A stretch of 64,000 nucleotides of DNA from contig WPIO01000021.1 in assembly GCA_009760855.2 (NCBI GenBank), positions 1,675,001 to 1,739,000 on the forward strand. The letters run 5' to 3'. Numbering within the stretch: the first letter of the stretch is position 1; every line of letters starts with the position of its first letter. The translations under genes and the position numbers were made by a program. The notes beneath the pieces are model-generated. The model made no database searches, had not been told where the DNA came from, and was given only the letters and a program-made list of their open reading frames with translations. This document shows positions 11,976 through 25,559 of this stretch, one piece after another. The stretch comes from Cristatella mucedo. Lineage: Eukaryota; Bryozoa; Phylactolaemata; Cristatellidae.

Positions 11976-13035
11976 GCTAAGCTTTCTTAAGTCGGGACCC
12001 CACCGTGAATATGTAGCTAAAGAAATATTTTAATTAACTTCCTAGTTTTTAATGCTCCTAGTTTTCCAAAGGCATTTACAAGTGAAAAAGTTTTTTTAAC
12101 TTCAGATCATCCTAAAGTTGTCCTAAGAGATCATCCTAAAGAGGCCCAGTTCGTGCCCAAGACCTTTAAGGAAGTTATGTACGTTTCCACAGCTATTATT
12201 TGTGAGGGAATCTGATCGGTTGGTTTCTCGATAGAACTGCTCTATCAAATTGTTCCGCAGTCTCCACGCAGGCCCGGCCAACGTCTGCACATGCACAAAA
12301 CCCGATGTATCAAGCTACGAGTTCCCGAAGAAGTTCTTGATACGATACAGCCTTTGAATGGAGGATATTTATATTGTATCTTCGAAAAAAATATGTATTT
12401 ACTAATATAATATATAGTAACAATATTTTGAGATAAAATAAGTATTTTTTCCTAATGGATCCCCCTTTTGATACGGTCTTTGAGATATATTCTTCGAAAG
12501 GGGGATACTAGGCACCAACGAAAATTCTTACTTTGCCGTGCTCTCATGTAGCTACCAACAACTACCGTTCGAAAAATAAATCTGTTCTTGCAACGAGAAA
12601 CCACCAAGAAACTAATTGTTTGTGTTTCAACTCCTTCTAGGCTAACGATGTTGGCGGCCGCTTCCTTAAAATGAATATTACCTGATGGCAGTATTTTTGC
12701 TTCGATCATGAGAAGCACTGAAATCTGCTTAATGAATGCCAGGGCGGTGCTAATCTTTTGCGACAGCACTGTATAGAGATTGCATTGGCTTTCCAGAAAC
12801 ATGCTATCACTAAACAAATTAGTCTTCAACACTTCAAACGCATGTAGCTAATACACCTTTTGTTTTGTTCCGTTGCTTGAACAGTAATTTCTTTTCGATG
12901 GATTGGAGTTATCGTTGCTGCCGAATCAATTTACGTTTCGCACAGCCAACATCCTAGCAAATATAGCCCTTATACTCACATCTAAAAACCTGGACTGTGG
13001 CTGACCGTAACGACGATATTAGACTACTCCGAAAC
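11976..13035. other. Unassigned stretch with a 126-codon open frame
   Basis: An open frame of 126 codons lies on the minus strand at 12832-12452. It is not GC-inflated and is the longest frame in an AT-rich area, but I recognise no domain. It overlaps an inverted repeat (12459-12468 with 12497-12506). A small direct duplication containing AGATCATCCTAAAG lies near 12105-12140. Confidence 0.35.
12459..12506. repeat. Short inverted repeat, 10-bp arms
   Basis: Arms ATCCCCCTTT and AAAGGGGGAT are perfect reverse complements separated by 28 nt. Function unknown. Confidence 0.7.
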
Positions 13036-13039
13036 GGTG

Positions 13040-13220
13040 TAACTCACTCGAGCATGCCCATCAGGTATCAGCCCGATGGCAAGGTCATCAAGCTCCACGA
13101 TCGAGGTTGCGGAGCTCAAATCTTGCAGCACGCAATCTTGTATAGCTCCATGCAAGCGGAAATGTTGCCCGCTAAGACTGCTGGGCGTCTATATAAATAA
13201 CACAGATTAATCAGCTAACC
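13040..13220 (+). mobile_element. Degraded tRNA-derived SINE (TCAGCTA-ending family)
   Basis: The 3' end TTAATCAGCTAACC matches the end of the better-preserved copies. The upstream GAGCTCAAATCTTGCAG is alignable with the B-box region GAGTTCGATTCCTGCGG. The rest is strongly diverged. Confidence 0.4.
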
Positions 13221-13224
13221 TTTA

Positions 13225-13688
13225 CTGTACCGTTCGCTTGATGTTCTATTACGTATATTAGGCTTGATTCGTACTTCTTGCTTGTACTTGTGCGTAGTAA
13301 TCTCTTCGACGGACCCCCCCTCGCAATAGCGTGTGTTATCTCCACAGCTAGCTAGCCTTTACTGACTCCATAGCTGCGCAGCGCATCAAATATGCATACC
13401 TGACGCGTGTATCATGGAGCTCTAACGGGAGCGGCTGTCCTCGAACGGCTACAAAGCACTATTAAGAATAACGCTTCAGTAAATACGTCAGGAATTACCT
13501 GTGGCATTTCAGCTCTTAAAGCATGCTACTCAATCAGAACATACCGTGCGTCAAGTGCGTGACAGCGAAAAACCCAGCGGGTGACTCACAAACAAGCAAA
13601 CGGTGAGTATGCGTTTTCTCACCGGCTTCCATCACCGTTCGGTCTGGACTCGGCTCTCTGTCTCTGTCTGTGTCTCTCTTTGTCTCTT
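13225..13688. other. Unassigned stretch
   Basis: No gene or repeat recognised. Confidence 0.4.
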
Positions 13689-13802
<114 letters not shown>

Positions 13803-13804
13803 TT

Positions 13805-14770
13805 GAGTCTGAACTTCCGAGATACTAGCTCCGCAGTTTGTACCAAAAGAATAAATGTGTGCGAAAGCGCTGTGCTGAAAATTATTCTTTTATCAAAGGC
13901 CATTCCTTATTGGTTTCAGCTTAACTGTCGACCACCATTTTAAGCCCTCGGAGCTTCCGAGCATGGAGCGAGCTGCATCGATTCAGTACATGACGTTCCG
14001 TAGGGGGGGGGGGAACAGCCGGAGTCGGTGCACGCGCGAAGAAGTCATCGGAGGCCACACACAGATGCGCTTCGGTAGTGGACTCTCAGTTTATCCATTC
14101 AAGTATTGTCACAACAGAGTTGTGTGTGGGAGACTTACGCGTTAATCTCCTTCGGGTGCGAATGCAGCGTAGCTCGTAGCGGCGCCAGTCTTGTAGTTAA
14201 AGTTAGACTTGCCAATTTACCGGCACACGCCTGACGACCTCGCCGTGGCCAGCCGAGTCCAACAGGGCTCTTCCAGTGCCGAAGAGATCTACTGCGTGGC
14301 GGCAGCCAAAGCGGCTACCGTAAACGCGTACGCCCTGTCAGCCACCACCATCGTGGGAGCGGCTACAGGAGGCGACATTTCATTACCGTATTGGGCTTCA
14401 TGAGACGTTTTATTCACACGGACGCTGTCTATTTGGTAAGTCGGGGGGGGGGCTGAGTGACTGTATTTCCAACCGATGTCTTCGTGCTGCCTTGCGAACA
14501 CCCGTACTAGCGCGAGTGCGTGTCCGATGACGCGATGCTCCCGGTAGCGACGATGCTCCCGACGATAGGACGCCGTGCCCTGCCTGCTGCTGCCCGCTCG
14601 CGGGTGCGAGCAGCTGCAGCTGCGGCCGCAGAAAGGGGCTCGAAGGTAGACCGCGAGCACGCGTGCATCATCCCTCGCTCACGCGCTTCGCGGGCCGCAC
14701 TGTCGATTACCGAATCCGATTCTTACACTTAAAATTATATGCACGCCTTTTTACGATGCGTTCCTTGCAG
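13805..14770. other. Unassigned stretch with two poly(G) tracts
   Basis: Contains runs of 11 G (14003-14013) and 10 G (14443-14452). Overlapping open frames at 14289-14660 minus and 14520-14732 plus have no recognisable domains. Confidence 0.4.
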
Positions 14771-14771
14771 A

Positions 14772-14947
14772 CTAGCCCGTGGGCCTTGGGCCAGGGGCAG
14801 GGCGCTCTCGCTTCACGACTTGGGTCGTGGGTTTAAGTCCTGTAGTGGGCAATTGCTTGAACGATTGCCCACTAGAAGCTACTCTAGGTGACGATTGCGT
14901 CAAGGCTCTTCTGCCGCCATGTAAATGAGGCGGCTAAATCAGCTAAC
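14772..14947 (+). mobile_element. tRNA-derived SINE, moderately diverged
   Basis: It has a tRNA-like head with an A-box-like segment, a CACGACTTGGGTCGTG anticodon-arm-like hairpin and a B-box GTGGGTTTAAGTCCTG. The family body GGGCAATTGC...AAGGCTCTTCTG follows, and the end is GAGGCGGCTAAATCAGCTAA. It aligns with copies at 27464 and 37895. Confidence 0.8.
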
Positions 14948-14954
14948 CTTTCGC

Positions 14955-15720
14955 AGTTGTCACGCTGCGTCCGGCGACTGGCCATTGAGCGCGCTAGTGA
15001 TATCCGCACATTCAGCTGTGGCAATGCTTTTTATGCACGTGTATTGCGATAACCAATCTCTTAGCATGCGCCTTTTCCTAAAAAATAATGTAGGTGCAGA
15101 GCCAGAAAAGGATCTGTAGTTCTCGTAGGACGCGTCTATAAATAATGTTTATACTTATCACTACTAATGCAGAACGCTCCAGTGCAATAGCAATCCGTTT
15201 CATAGCAAAGTTCGTGAAAAGGCTCGGGAGGCATTTGTAATTGTTGACTTTCGGTGAAACTGGTGCGCCAAGTCGTTTTTTTTCATTTCTGAAGTTATAT
15301 TTCAGTACATTTATCAGTAGCGAACCGTTTTTCTCGCTCTTAAGTTAAGAAAAGGTGTCATGGTCTGATGATGCCAGTTCAACTTTTCTATGCCTACGAC
15401 GGTAAAGGAAAAACTCGGGTAGAATTTAATAGTAGTTTGTCGCAACCACTCGACATTTGACAATGTTTGGACTCGCACGCCGAGCCCAGAGAAAACTAAT
15501 GCTAAGTTACGTAAACTGTATGCTTTCCATCGCTTGACGTTACTTGGGGGCAACGGCAGAGACATTTGACAACGCCGAGATGGGATTAAAGAAGCGTCTA
15601 CGAGAAAGAATCAGCCAATCAGCTCCGTATTCTGACCCGCTGCGGCCGATGCTTGCGGTGCTCAAGATGCTGCTGCCGCTGCCGCCGCCGCCGCCGATAG
15701 CTCGCGCATCTTCGCGGCTT
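14955..15720. other. Unassigned stretch
   Basis: No gene, RNA or repeat recognised. The 170-codon frame starting at 15544 is made mostly of the triplet repeat downstream. Confidence 0.4.
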
Positions 15721-15724
15721 CAGC

Positions 15725-15837
15725 AGGCAGCTACTGCTGCTACTGCTGCTACTGCTGCTACTGCTGCTACTGCTGCTACTGCTGCTGCTGCTGCTGCTGC
15801 CGGCGCTGCTGCCGCAGCTACTGCTGCTGCTGCTGCT

Positions 15838-15876
<39 letters not shown>

Positions 15877-15985
15877 GCTGCCGCCGCTGCTGCCGCAGCT
15901 ACTGCTGCTGCTACTGCTGCTACTGCTGCTGTTGCTGCTGCTGCCGCCGCCGCTGCCGCTGCTGCTACTAATACTCCTGCTGCTG
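15725..15985. repeat. Imperfect (CTG/CTA/CCG)n triplet repeat
   Basis: About 260 bp of CTG units interspersed with CTA, CCG and CCGC-type variants. One plus-strand frame reads poly-alanine/threonine. On the minus strand the CTA units give in-frame TAG in the CAG frame. I treat it as a microsatellite and not as a coding exon. Confidence 0.9.
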
Positions 15986-16097
15986 CAGTTGCTGCTGTGT
16001 ATTACGGCTGTCTCTCAAAGCTGCGCTTAGCAGCGATCAGAGAGCGGCGCCTGTGACTCAGTGCAGCGGGATCCTAAGGAGTAAGTAAGGGATCGCC

Positions 16098-16250
16098 CTG
16101 TTTAGCCCAGCCTTTGTTTACCGAAGTCAAGGTGAATGCATTTGTTGCTGAGGTCATGAGCTCAAGCCCTGAGGTATGTGTGAAGCGCCTGAATAGAGAT
16201 TAAGTTCTCTTAGGGTGCTATACAAATGAATATGGTATTTGTTATTGGTC
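16098..16250 (+). mobile_element. tRNA-derived SINE with L2-type 3' tail
   Basis: A diverged tRNA-like head contains the B-box region GAGGTCATGAGCTCAAGCCC. It is followed directly by GTGAAGCGCCTGAATAGAG, the L2-type hairpin and AGGGTGCTATACAAATGAA. The same head-tail junction occurs in the minus-strand copy at 55010-55168, so this is a SINE family that borrows the L2 tail. Confidence 0.75.
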
Positions 16251-17090
16251 CAACAATCGTATAACCGTTTAGGGTCCAGCTCTACATCACTTCAGTAGTT
16301 CTTCTCTGATTTCAGCTTGCATAAGTTTTGCTATACATGTTATCAAACGTCTTAGAACTGCTCATGGCATCCGCTCAGTGGGCGGATGACTTTTATTACG
16401 ACGAAGTGCGGCGGCGGCGGTGGCGGTGGCGGTCAGAGAACGGTTGTAGGTGAACAGTGGACTCTCTCTCTGAGAAACAGACTTACCGTGGGAAAAGTGG
16501 ACCCGCCCGCGTCCCACCGCGTCAAGCGATCGAACCAACTGGGAGACGTGGTGGGTCGATTGCGACGGCTCATCGTTTGGAGCTCAGAGCCGATATAAGA
16601 ACCATGTCACGTAGCTGCTGAAAGGGGTCCTCGCCTCAGGTCGTCCGTCACCAACCTCGGCAGCGGAGGTGCAGATCGCGCTCACGACCGGAAGCCGACG
16701 GATGAACTCGCGAGCCCAATGCACGCAGCGGCCATTGACCCTGAAGTTCGCCGAACCTGCGGTCGCCAAGATGAAAAGTGACGGACCCTCCGCTTTTGCG
16801 TACTAGCGTAGGCCGGGCGTCCCGAGCCGTGCCTACACTACAGCGGACTGTCGCTCGCCATCTCCGCTGCAGCAGAGCCGCTCATCATCCGACACTTTTC
16901 TACGATAGACTGAGTCTTGCATTTGCGGTAAAGACTGAAATAGCAGTGAATTCATGAAGTGCTTCAAGCGTCGAATCTCAGCTGCTGACGAGAGGAACTT
17001 ACGGGCTTGCAAGCCGAGGCTGTCGCAACGCGCGAGTTAAGCACGACAAGAAGCAACATACTTACTTTCCTCCCGGGGAAGTTGGGCGGC

Positions 17091-17172
17091 TCTGTTCGCC
17101 TTCAACTTCAACAAAAACTGTGTTCGCCTTCAACTTCAACAAAAACAACTCTGTTCGCCTTCAGCAAAACCG
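17091..17172. repeat. Short tandem repeat, about 30-bp unit, three copies
   Basis: Three consecutive units beginning TGTTCGCCTTCA, two of them continuing ACTTCAACAAAAAC; the third unit is partial. Confidence 0.85.
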
Positions 17173-17470
17173 CTGGTGACAGAAGCTTTCGCTCTACACG
17201 TCCTGCGACTGCAGAGCTCGCGTCCACGATTCTTACGCACGAGATAAATTATATCTCGGCCTCGCCTGCTGCCGACTTCGGCGGCGCTTTCCTTCCAGCC
17301 GTTCTGATGTGCTACTTTCACTTCCTCGACTGCCCTAGTGACTCAGCTATGCTTTACACTTTCTCTTTATTGCGTAAGGTGCAGTATGTTGGCTGTAGTA
17401 TGCGCCCTGAAAGCCTAAGCGGCCTTCAGTGCAATATTCAAAATTCTCCAGTGAAATACCCAAGTATTCT
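17170..17470 (+). mobile_element. Old L2-like LINE 3' fragment, second family
   Basis: GCTGGTGACAGAAGCTTTCGCTC encodes the 'GDRSF' block of the ORF2 C-terminus. The downstream block TGACTCAGCTATGCTTTACA and its continuation align with the fragment at 62360-62960. This 3' end is distinct from that of the main L2 family. Confidence 0.65.
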
Positions 17471-17674
17471 GTCTGATTTTTGTGGAGTTGCTTACCACGC
17501 ATGCATACTTTACATGTTGTAATACATACATTCATAGCTGTGCATCAGAAGCTTTTTGCCGGCGGCTACTTTGGCGAGTCCATGTCTGGCCCGTACATTT
17601 GCTTCTGACGGGAATGACGAGTTTTTAACTCCGTTGACTAGTGGGCTAGTCCTAACAGTATTTTGTTTAGCGTT

Positions 17675-17675
<1 letters not shown>

Positions 17676-17719
<44 letters not shown>
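17676..17719. repeat. (TC)n microsatellite
   Basis: About 44 bp of CT repeat. Confidence 0.95.
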
Positions 17720-17724
<5 letters not shown>

Positions 17725-18798
17725 CTACGGAGCTAGTGAAGGTGCTCAGAATAAGTGACGGTAGAAGTGCGCAACCGCCTCCGAGGCTTTTTGGGTCAAA
17801 CCCAAACTGAATGGACGCGAGAGCATTTAGAACGGTTAGAGCCGCTAGCGCGTGACTGCTAGCAGCCTGACTTTTGGTCATAATCTCAGTAGGGCATAGT
17901 TATTTTCCGACGGCAGCATTGGCGATATTGGAGGACGGCATGCAGCATCTGTCGAAGGTGGCGCTGCTCGCTGCGCGACACCAGCATATGCAACCGGCTG
18001 TTTTAGCGCGGCGGCGGCCGCCACCGGGAACCGGAAGAGCGTCCCCGCCCCCGTTCGGCTTCGCCGCAACGAGGGTCGCGGCGCTCTCGCACAGTGGTCA
18101 GCAGCTATCTGGGACGACGAGAATGCGAGGTCATCCCGCGGCTCCGGGCTACGTGCCGAGCTGGCGAGACAGCGTCACCCGGCGCGCCGGAGGCCACGCT
18201 GTCGGGCGTCGCGAGGGACTACCTAGTGGAGCTGGCGACGCGCGCGGCCTTGCGCTCGCCGCACGAAGCCTCTCCACCGCATCGCTCCGCGTAGCCTCGA
18301 CTAGTAACGGCTTTTTTTCAGGCGGAAGAGCCACCAGTCTTCGTCTGATTCGTGCGGCACTGCATAGCGCGCGCTCGCTCGCGACGCTAACTTAATTGCT
18401 TGCAGCAGCACCAACGCACCGACCGCCGCGCCGTCGAGACGCGCGCGCCCCGCCGGCGGCGGCAGTCGTCGTTATGGGAAATGGCTACGTGGATTACATC
18501 AAAGGGCTGCGAGTCGCCGACGTCGACGAAGGCCGTCAGACCGCCAGCGCGGTGTGCGCCCGTCCAAGATGAATAGCTAACTCGCTGCAATCAAAGGGCT
18601 GCTACACGTGTCGGCCGCCTTCAACATCGAACGCGCGAGAGAGCAGGCCTCCTTTGAAACGGCAGGGTTGCTCGCGCGGCCGGAATCTTTCGCCGGCGTC
18701 GCCCCTAGTTCAGCTGCGGCCTGCTCGAGACGCTGGCGCGAAGCACTCGCTCAGCAGGGTTTTTCGCCAATAGCGGGCCAGGAAGCGGCGCCGTCTGA

Positions 18799-18804
18799 TT
18801 TATT
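18799..18804 (-). promoter_or_regulatory. Candidate poly(A) signal for noc
   Basis: AATAAA on the minus strand, about 290 nt past the noc stop codon. No transcript evidence is available. Confidence 0.35.
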
Positions 18805-19096
18805 CGGCTCCGAATTGACATAAGTCGAGGCCGCCGCGCTAACGATTAACGGTTAATTAAGGAGGGCTGCCGGTGCGCTACCGAGGATGGAAGCGCTAGT
18901 GCTCCTCCGCAAAGAGGGAGCGGCGACGGTCGTGGGTGCAGCCGCCATCTTAGTAGCCGGCCAAGGCAGTCTGACTGCCGCGACCCCATGTCCGGCGCCC
19001 GGGCGGATCGTATAGGTCGATCGTAATTATCGAGCTTCTCCCGAGAGTGCGGGAGCCGCTCTCGTTCCTGCGCACGCCGCTCGCAGCGGCGCGCCC

Positions 19097-20413
19097 TCAT
19101 CTCGAAGCCGCCGAGCCGATGCCGCCGGGACCGAAAAGGGCCGCGTACGGAGACGACAAATAACTTAGACTGGACGACAAATCGACCGGCAGCACCGGCG
19201 GCGGTTTCATCTGGTCGCCGCCGCTGACCTGCTGGCCGCTGTGGTACTGCTTCGCATACGGGTGCAGCCTAGCCGAGTGACTGTACGACGCTCGCGACGT
19301 CGCGACTGCCGCCGGCGGCAGTGACGTCGCGACTGCCGCAGGCGGCGGCGGCATCGACGGCGCGGCGACGACGGCGCGTCCGAATGAGGAGGCAAGCGGC
19401 AGCGCTACCGTCGTCGGCGACTGATGTGGCAGCGAGACTCCGGAAGGGCTGCCGACCGCGTCTCTCACCGCGTGCGTCTTGACGTGCTGCAGCAGGTCGT
19501 CAACGGTGGCGAACTGCTTTCCGCAGTAATCGCTGCCGCTAACCCAGTGGCAGACCTGCATCGGGCCGCTCGGAGCTAGCTGCGGTCGCACGGCTGCGAG
19601 GAACGCCGCCGCCGCGGCAGCGGCGTTAAGGTGCGGCAGGAGCGGCGGCAGCGCGGGGGCGGCGCCGGCCAAACCCCGAAGCTTGTCTAGACAGCACGGG
19701 CAACCGGGCGCGTAATGCTCAGCCGCTGCGGCTGCAGATGGCATCAGATGCGTCGTGTGGCTTAGGTGACTAGCCACGCATCCCACGTCGCGGCATGGAG
19801 GTGCCCGCAGGGCTGGGTGTGTCAAGGCCGAATACGCGGCTTTCTCCGCGTGACTTCGGGCTTGCTGCTGAGCCGACTCGGCTGCGCACAGCTGACTGAA
19901 GTACGGCAACCAGTGGTGGTATAGAGATGAGTATGAGAAGCCCGCGGCGCCGCCGGCAGCGGATCCGGCCAGCGAGAGCATTCCTGCCGGCATCGTCGAC
20001 TCTCCGGCGGCGGCGGCGGCGCGTGACGATTTCAGGTCTCGCGCCGTGGGCTTCCTATGGGCGGACGCGGCCCTCGGGACGTACTCGTCCGCGGGGCTCA
20101 GCGACTTGCGACGCTCGCCGGTCTCCCTTGGCCGATAGACTGGCGACGCGGACTCCCGCGACAGCGGCGGCTCGGCCGAGCTCGCTCGGTCGGGAGGCGA
20201 GGAACGAGCGGCGGAAGCTCGACCGCCGGCGTTAGCGGCGCCGGCCGATGCGGAGGCCCAGGCGCTCGCACCTCCGCCGCCGCTCCTCCTGCCCTCGTCG
20301 TGGTCGGCCGCGATCTTGCCGAGCGTCGGGATCAGCTGCTTCGACGAGCTGTCCTTACCGATGGCGCTGCAAGTCTGGACGAGTAGCGCCAGCGGCGACG
20401 CCGACGAGTCCGC
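19097..20413 (-). CDS. noc: noc exon 2 (438 codons plus stop)
   Basis: Begins right after CCCCCTTTTTCTCAG. An in-frame TGA lies upstream inside the intron (about 20440), so the coding frame must come from an upstream exon. There is no Met between the acceptor and 19993, so the first in-frame ATG of this exon would wrongly drop the conserved SPLALL motif. Confidence 0.93.
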   Translation of the reverse strand, partial: ADSSASPLALLVQTCSAIGKDSSSKQLIPTLGKIAADHDEGRRSGGGGASAWASASAGAANAGGRASAARSSPPDRASSAEPPLSRESASPVYRPRETGERRKSLSPADEYVPRAASAHRKPTARDLKSSRAAAAAGESTMPAGMLSLAGSAAGGAAGFSYSSLYHHWLPYFSQLCAAESAQQQARSHAEKAAYSALTHPALRAPPCRDVGCVASHLSHTTHLMPSAAAAAEHYAPGCPCCLDKLRGLAGAAPALPPLLPHLNAAAAAAAFLAAVRPQLAPSGPMQVCHWVSGSDYCGKQFATVDDLLQHVKTHAVRDAVGSPSGVSLPHQSPTTVALPLASSFGRAVVAAPSMPPPPAAVATSLPPAAVATSRASYSHSARLHPYAKQYHSGQQVSGGDQMKPPPVLPVDLSSSLSYLSSPYAALFGPGGIGSAASR

Positions 20414-20739
20414 CTGAGAAAAAGGGGGCGTCGCCGCTCACACCGCTACGCTGCTGCTGCTCGTCGAGCGGCGCGCGCTTAGCGGCGGCCGGCGCGCGGC
20501 GAAGCGATTGCGTTACTCGGAGCCGCCCTGCCAAAGTTGTTAGCCCGTCGACGCGCCGCGAGAACGCGTCGGCCTCGACGACGGCAGCGACGGCTCGGGA
20601 CGTCGGAGCGGCGCGCAGCGTGCGCTGGGGCCCGAATCCCTCGCGAGAGCTTCCGCGCGCGCGCTACTTAGCTACTCACGTGAGCGATTGCCGCCTGCTG
20701 CTCGGGGTGCAAGTACTGCGACGCCGATGGAGCGATCAT
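19097..20739 (-). CDS. noc: NET-family zinc-finger protein (noc/elbow/ZNF503/ZNF703 type), two exons
   Basis: The gene is a nuclear transcriptional co-repressor of the NocA/Elbow/ZNF503/ZNF703 family, known in animals for roles in patterning and limb or appendage growth. Exon 1 is 20739-20680, the intron 20679-20414 (GTGAGT donor, TTTTTCTCAG acceptor) and exon 2 20413-19097. Both junctions are phase 0, giving 458 residues. Residues 7-13 (SQYLHPE) resemble the family N-terminal QYLQPDY. Residues 26-41 read SPLALLVQTCSAIGKD, the family's hallmark motif. One atypical C2H2 finger (C308, C317, H330, H334; C-x8-C-x12-H-x3-H) reads CHWVSGSDYCGKQF...LLQHVKTH. The C-terminus keeps the family's HPY motif (LHPYAKQ, about 403) and SPYAALFG. 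Alanine-rich linkers are typical. The ATG at 20739 is the only Met in exon 1. A clear FKPYSK-type Groucho motif was not found. Family assignment is firm; which paralogue is not. Confidence 0.93.
20680..20739 (-). CDS. noc: noc exon 1 (20 codons)
   Basis: The frame ATG ATC GCT CCA TCG... ends in ATC GCT CAC followed by the consensus donor GTGAGT at 20679-20674. It is too short to stand out as an open frame. It is supported by the donor, matching phase, and similarity of SQYLHPE to the N-terminus of fly Noc just before the SPLALL motif. Confidence 0.8.
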
Positions 20740-20928
20740 CGCTGTCTGTCTTGCGGCTGCGAGCGCTCGCGCATACGTCCGCGACCGCCGGCGTCTGGCT
20801 ACGTTGTGCGCCTCCGGCGCGCCGTATTTCAGCGACCGTCAGCGTTCACAACTCACTCGAGCGTGCGTCGTTAGTAGCGGCCGCGTCAGCTGCACTCAGT
20901 AGCAAGATTGACACTCGGCGACGAGCGC

Positions 20929-21036
20929 CCAATCGGAGCCGAAGCCCAATCGGCGCCTCTTATTTTGTTCACACCATTGGTGCAGCGCCGTCAGCTTTGT
21001 TAAACCTCGGGCCATAAATCGTCCATTTAGACCAAT
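20929..21036. promoter_or_regulatory. Cluster of four CCAAT boxes upstream of noc
   Basis: CCAAT at 20929-20933, 20946-20950 and 21032-21036, and its reverse complement at 20976-20980. They lie about 190-300 bp upstream of the noc start codon in CpG-rich DNA. CCAAT boxes act in both orientations. No TATA box stands out. The role as noc promoter is inferred from position. Confidence 0.4.
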
Positions 21037-21039
21037 GGC

Positions 21040-24235
<3,196 letters not shown>

Positions 24236-24239
24236 AGGT

Positions 24240-24475
24240 CACGACATGCTTTGAGTTTACGGCATTCAAAAAGAACCTAAAAACCCACCCGCTCCCTTCA
24301 CCACTCGCCTGGACGAGTGTGAACTGTTCTTTATCGAGTGCTTATGCGTGGCGATACTGCGACTGTTATCTCTAACCAATCAGCATGCTTTCTCTACAGT
24401 CTACCTAAAGCGTCTTTAAAATGATTTAGATTTCTAAGGGCGCTATACAAATATCTTACTATTATTAACTTTGAC
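24240..24475 (+). mobile_element. Old L2 3' end fragment
   Basis: ACATGCTTTGAGTTTACGGC and the following AAAAAGAACCTAAAAACCCA match the ORF2 end 'DLTTFKRNLKTH'. The 3' UTR and the hairpin AAAGCGTC...GGGCGCTATAC with an ATT-type tail follow. Diverged from the young subfamilies. Confidence 0.75.
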
Positions 24476-24479
24476 CTTT

Positions 24480-25555
24480 TGGGGCGCGGTCTGAGACAAA
24501 GTGCCTTCATTTTGCGGAATCTGCTAGGAAAGACTAGCGTTCTCCCTAAAAACTTTCTGCTAACCCCTTACAATCATTTTATGTTAACAAAAATGGCTAG
24601 TTAACTATTACAACGCTTGGAAGAGCTCCAATCTGCGGGCCTGAGGCGCACCGATTAGATCTCCATCGCGACACCTTAAACGGAAGTACATGTGTATGTA
24701 TTCCCGTTTTGAGAGCGTAAGGCTGGGTACTGAAAGCGCACCGCTCAGCCTATTTAGATATGCCATCCATAAGCAATTTCTTTTTTATAAAATCAAAAAG
24801 GTACCATTTAAGAAACTGGCAGCCTGGCTCTGGAAGCCTGCATTACACTTTATACACACACCAAAGGCGCCAACTCCGCTCATTAGCAGCTTTTGTGGCC
24901 CCAACGTAATCAGTGGTCACACATCTTTAGAGAAATATCTTGGCTGAGTAAGTCTCGAGAGCGCCGCCCACCAAGCCTCTAAGACTGACTGTTTTTTCAC
25001 CATTTCGGGGGAGGAGGACTAAGGCTTCATAGAATTTGCTCATTCTGCCAGTCCGACAGATGGTCTGTGCAAGAGCCACTGCGAACGATAGGGCTGAATA
25101 CTAGCGTTCTTATGGAGCCAGCTACGTTACTGGCCAGAGGTCGTGGCTGTTTAGCTTTTGGAGCTGAATTAAAAAGTGAAACTATTCAGCAATTTCCATA
25201 ACCGGAAGGTCACACCCAAGTGACCGACATGGAGCTTGAGCTTTCCGGGATGCCACACGATTTGCTTTTTGAGCTTCCTTCAACGCGTGATGACCCTGGT
25301 GACCCTCTCTGGAGATGTACTGCTGCATCAACGGCGCACCCCTGGCAGTGGCCTCATTAGCCTCTCCTTCGTGAAAATTCTGTAGCTCTTTGTAAACAGG
25401 AACAGTAACCTTTTCCGGAAACAGGCTCCCAATCTCAGCACTGAAAAAGCCCTGTAAAGCTGGCTTCTCAGACCTTTCAGACCTTGCATAAAAAGTGTTA
25501 TACGCATCATGGGAAAAAGTCTTAATGTAAATGCAAAGTGTGCCGCCCGAAGACT
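24480..25555. other. Unassigned stretch
   Basis: No gene or repeat recognised; open frames are under 90 codons. Confidence 0.4.
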
Positions 25556-25559
25556 TGCA

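Larger units (their letters stand above)
16255..19096. other. CpG-rich flank downstream of noc, unassigned
   Basis: From about 16380 the sequence becomes rich in CpG. Open frames on both strands (for example 17874-18395 plus, 173 codons) are expected by chance at this composition and have no recognised domain. It is probably the 3' flank and regulatory DNA of the zinc-finger gene, which is inference. Smaller repeats inside are listed separately. Confidence 0.45.

Noticed and set aside
15544-16056. 170-codon poly-alanine frame
   Set aside because: Almost entirely produced by the triplet microsatellite; no domain, no splice support.
17091-17172. Possible CRISPR-like array
   Set aside because: Three adjacent 30-bp units without unique spacers in an animal genome; an ordinary tandem repeat.
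17874-18395. 173-codon frame downstream of noc
   Set aside because: GC-driven open frame with competing frames on the other strand; Arg/Ala-rich with no family similarity.
20248-20874. 208-codon plus-strand frame
   Set aside because: Shadow of the minus-strand noc gene; Arg/Ser-rich antisense reading.
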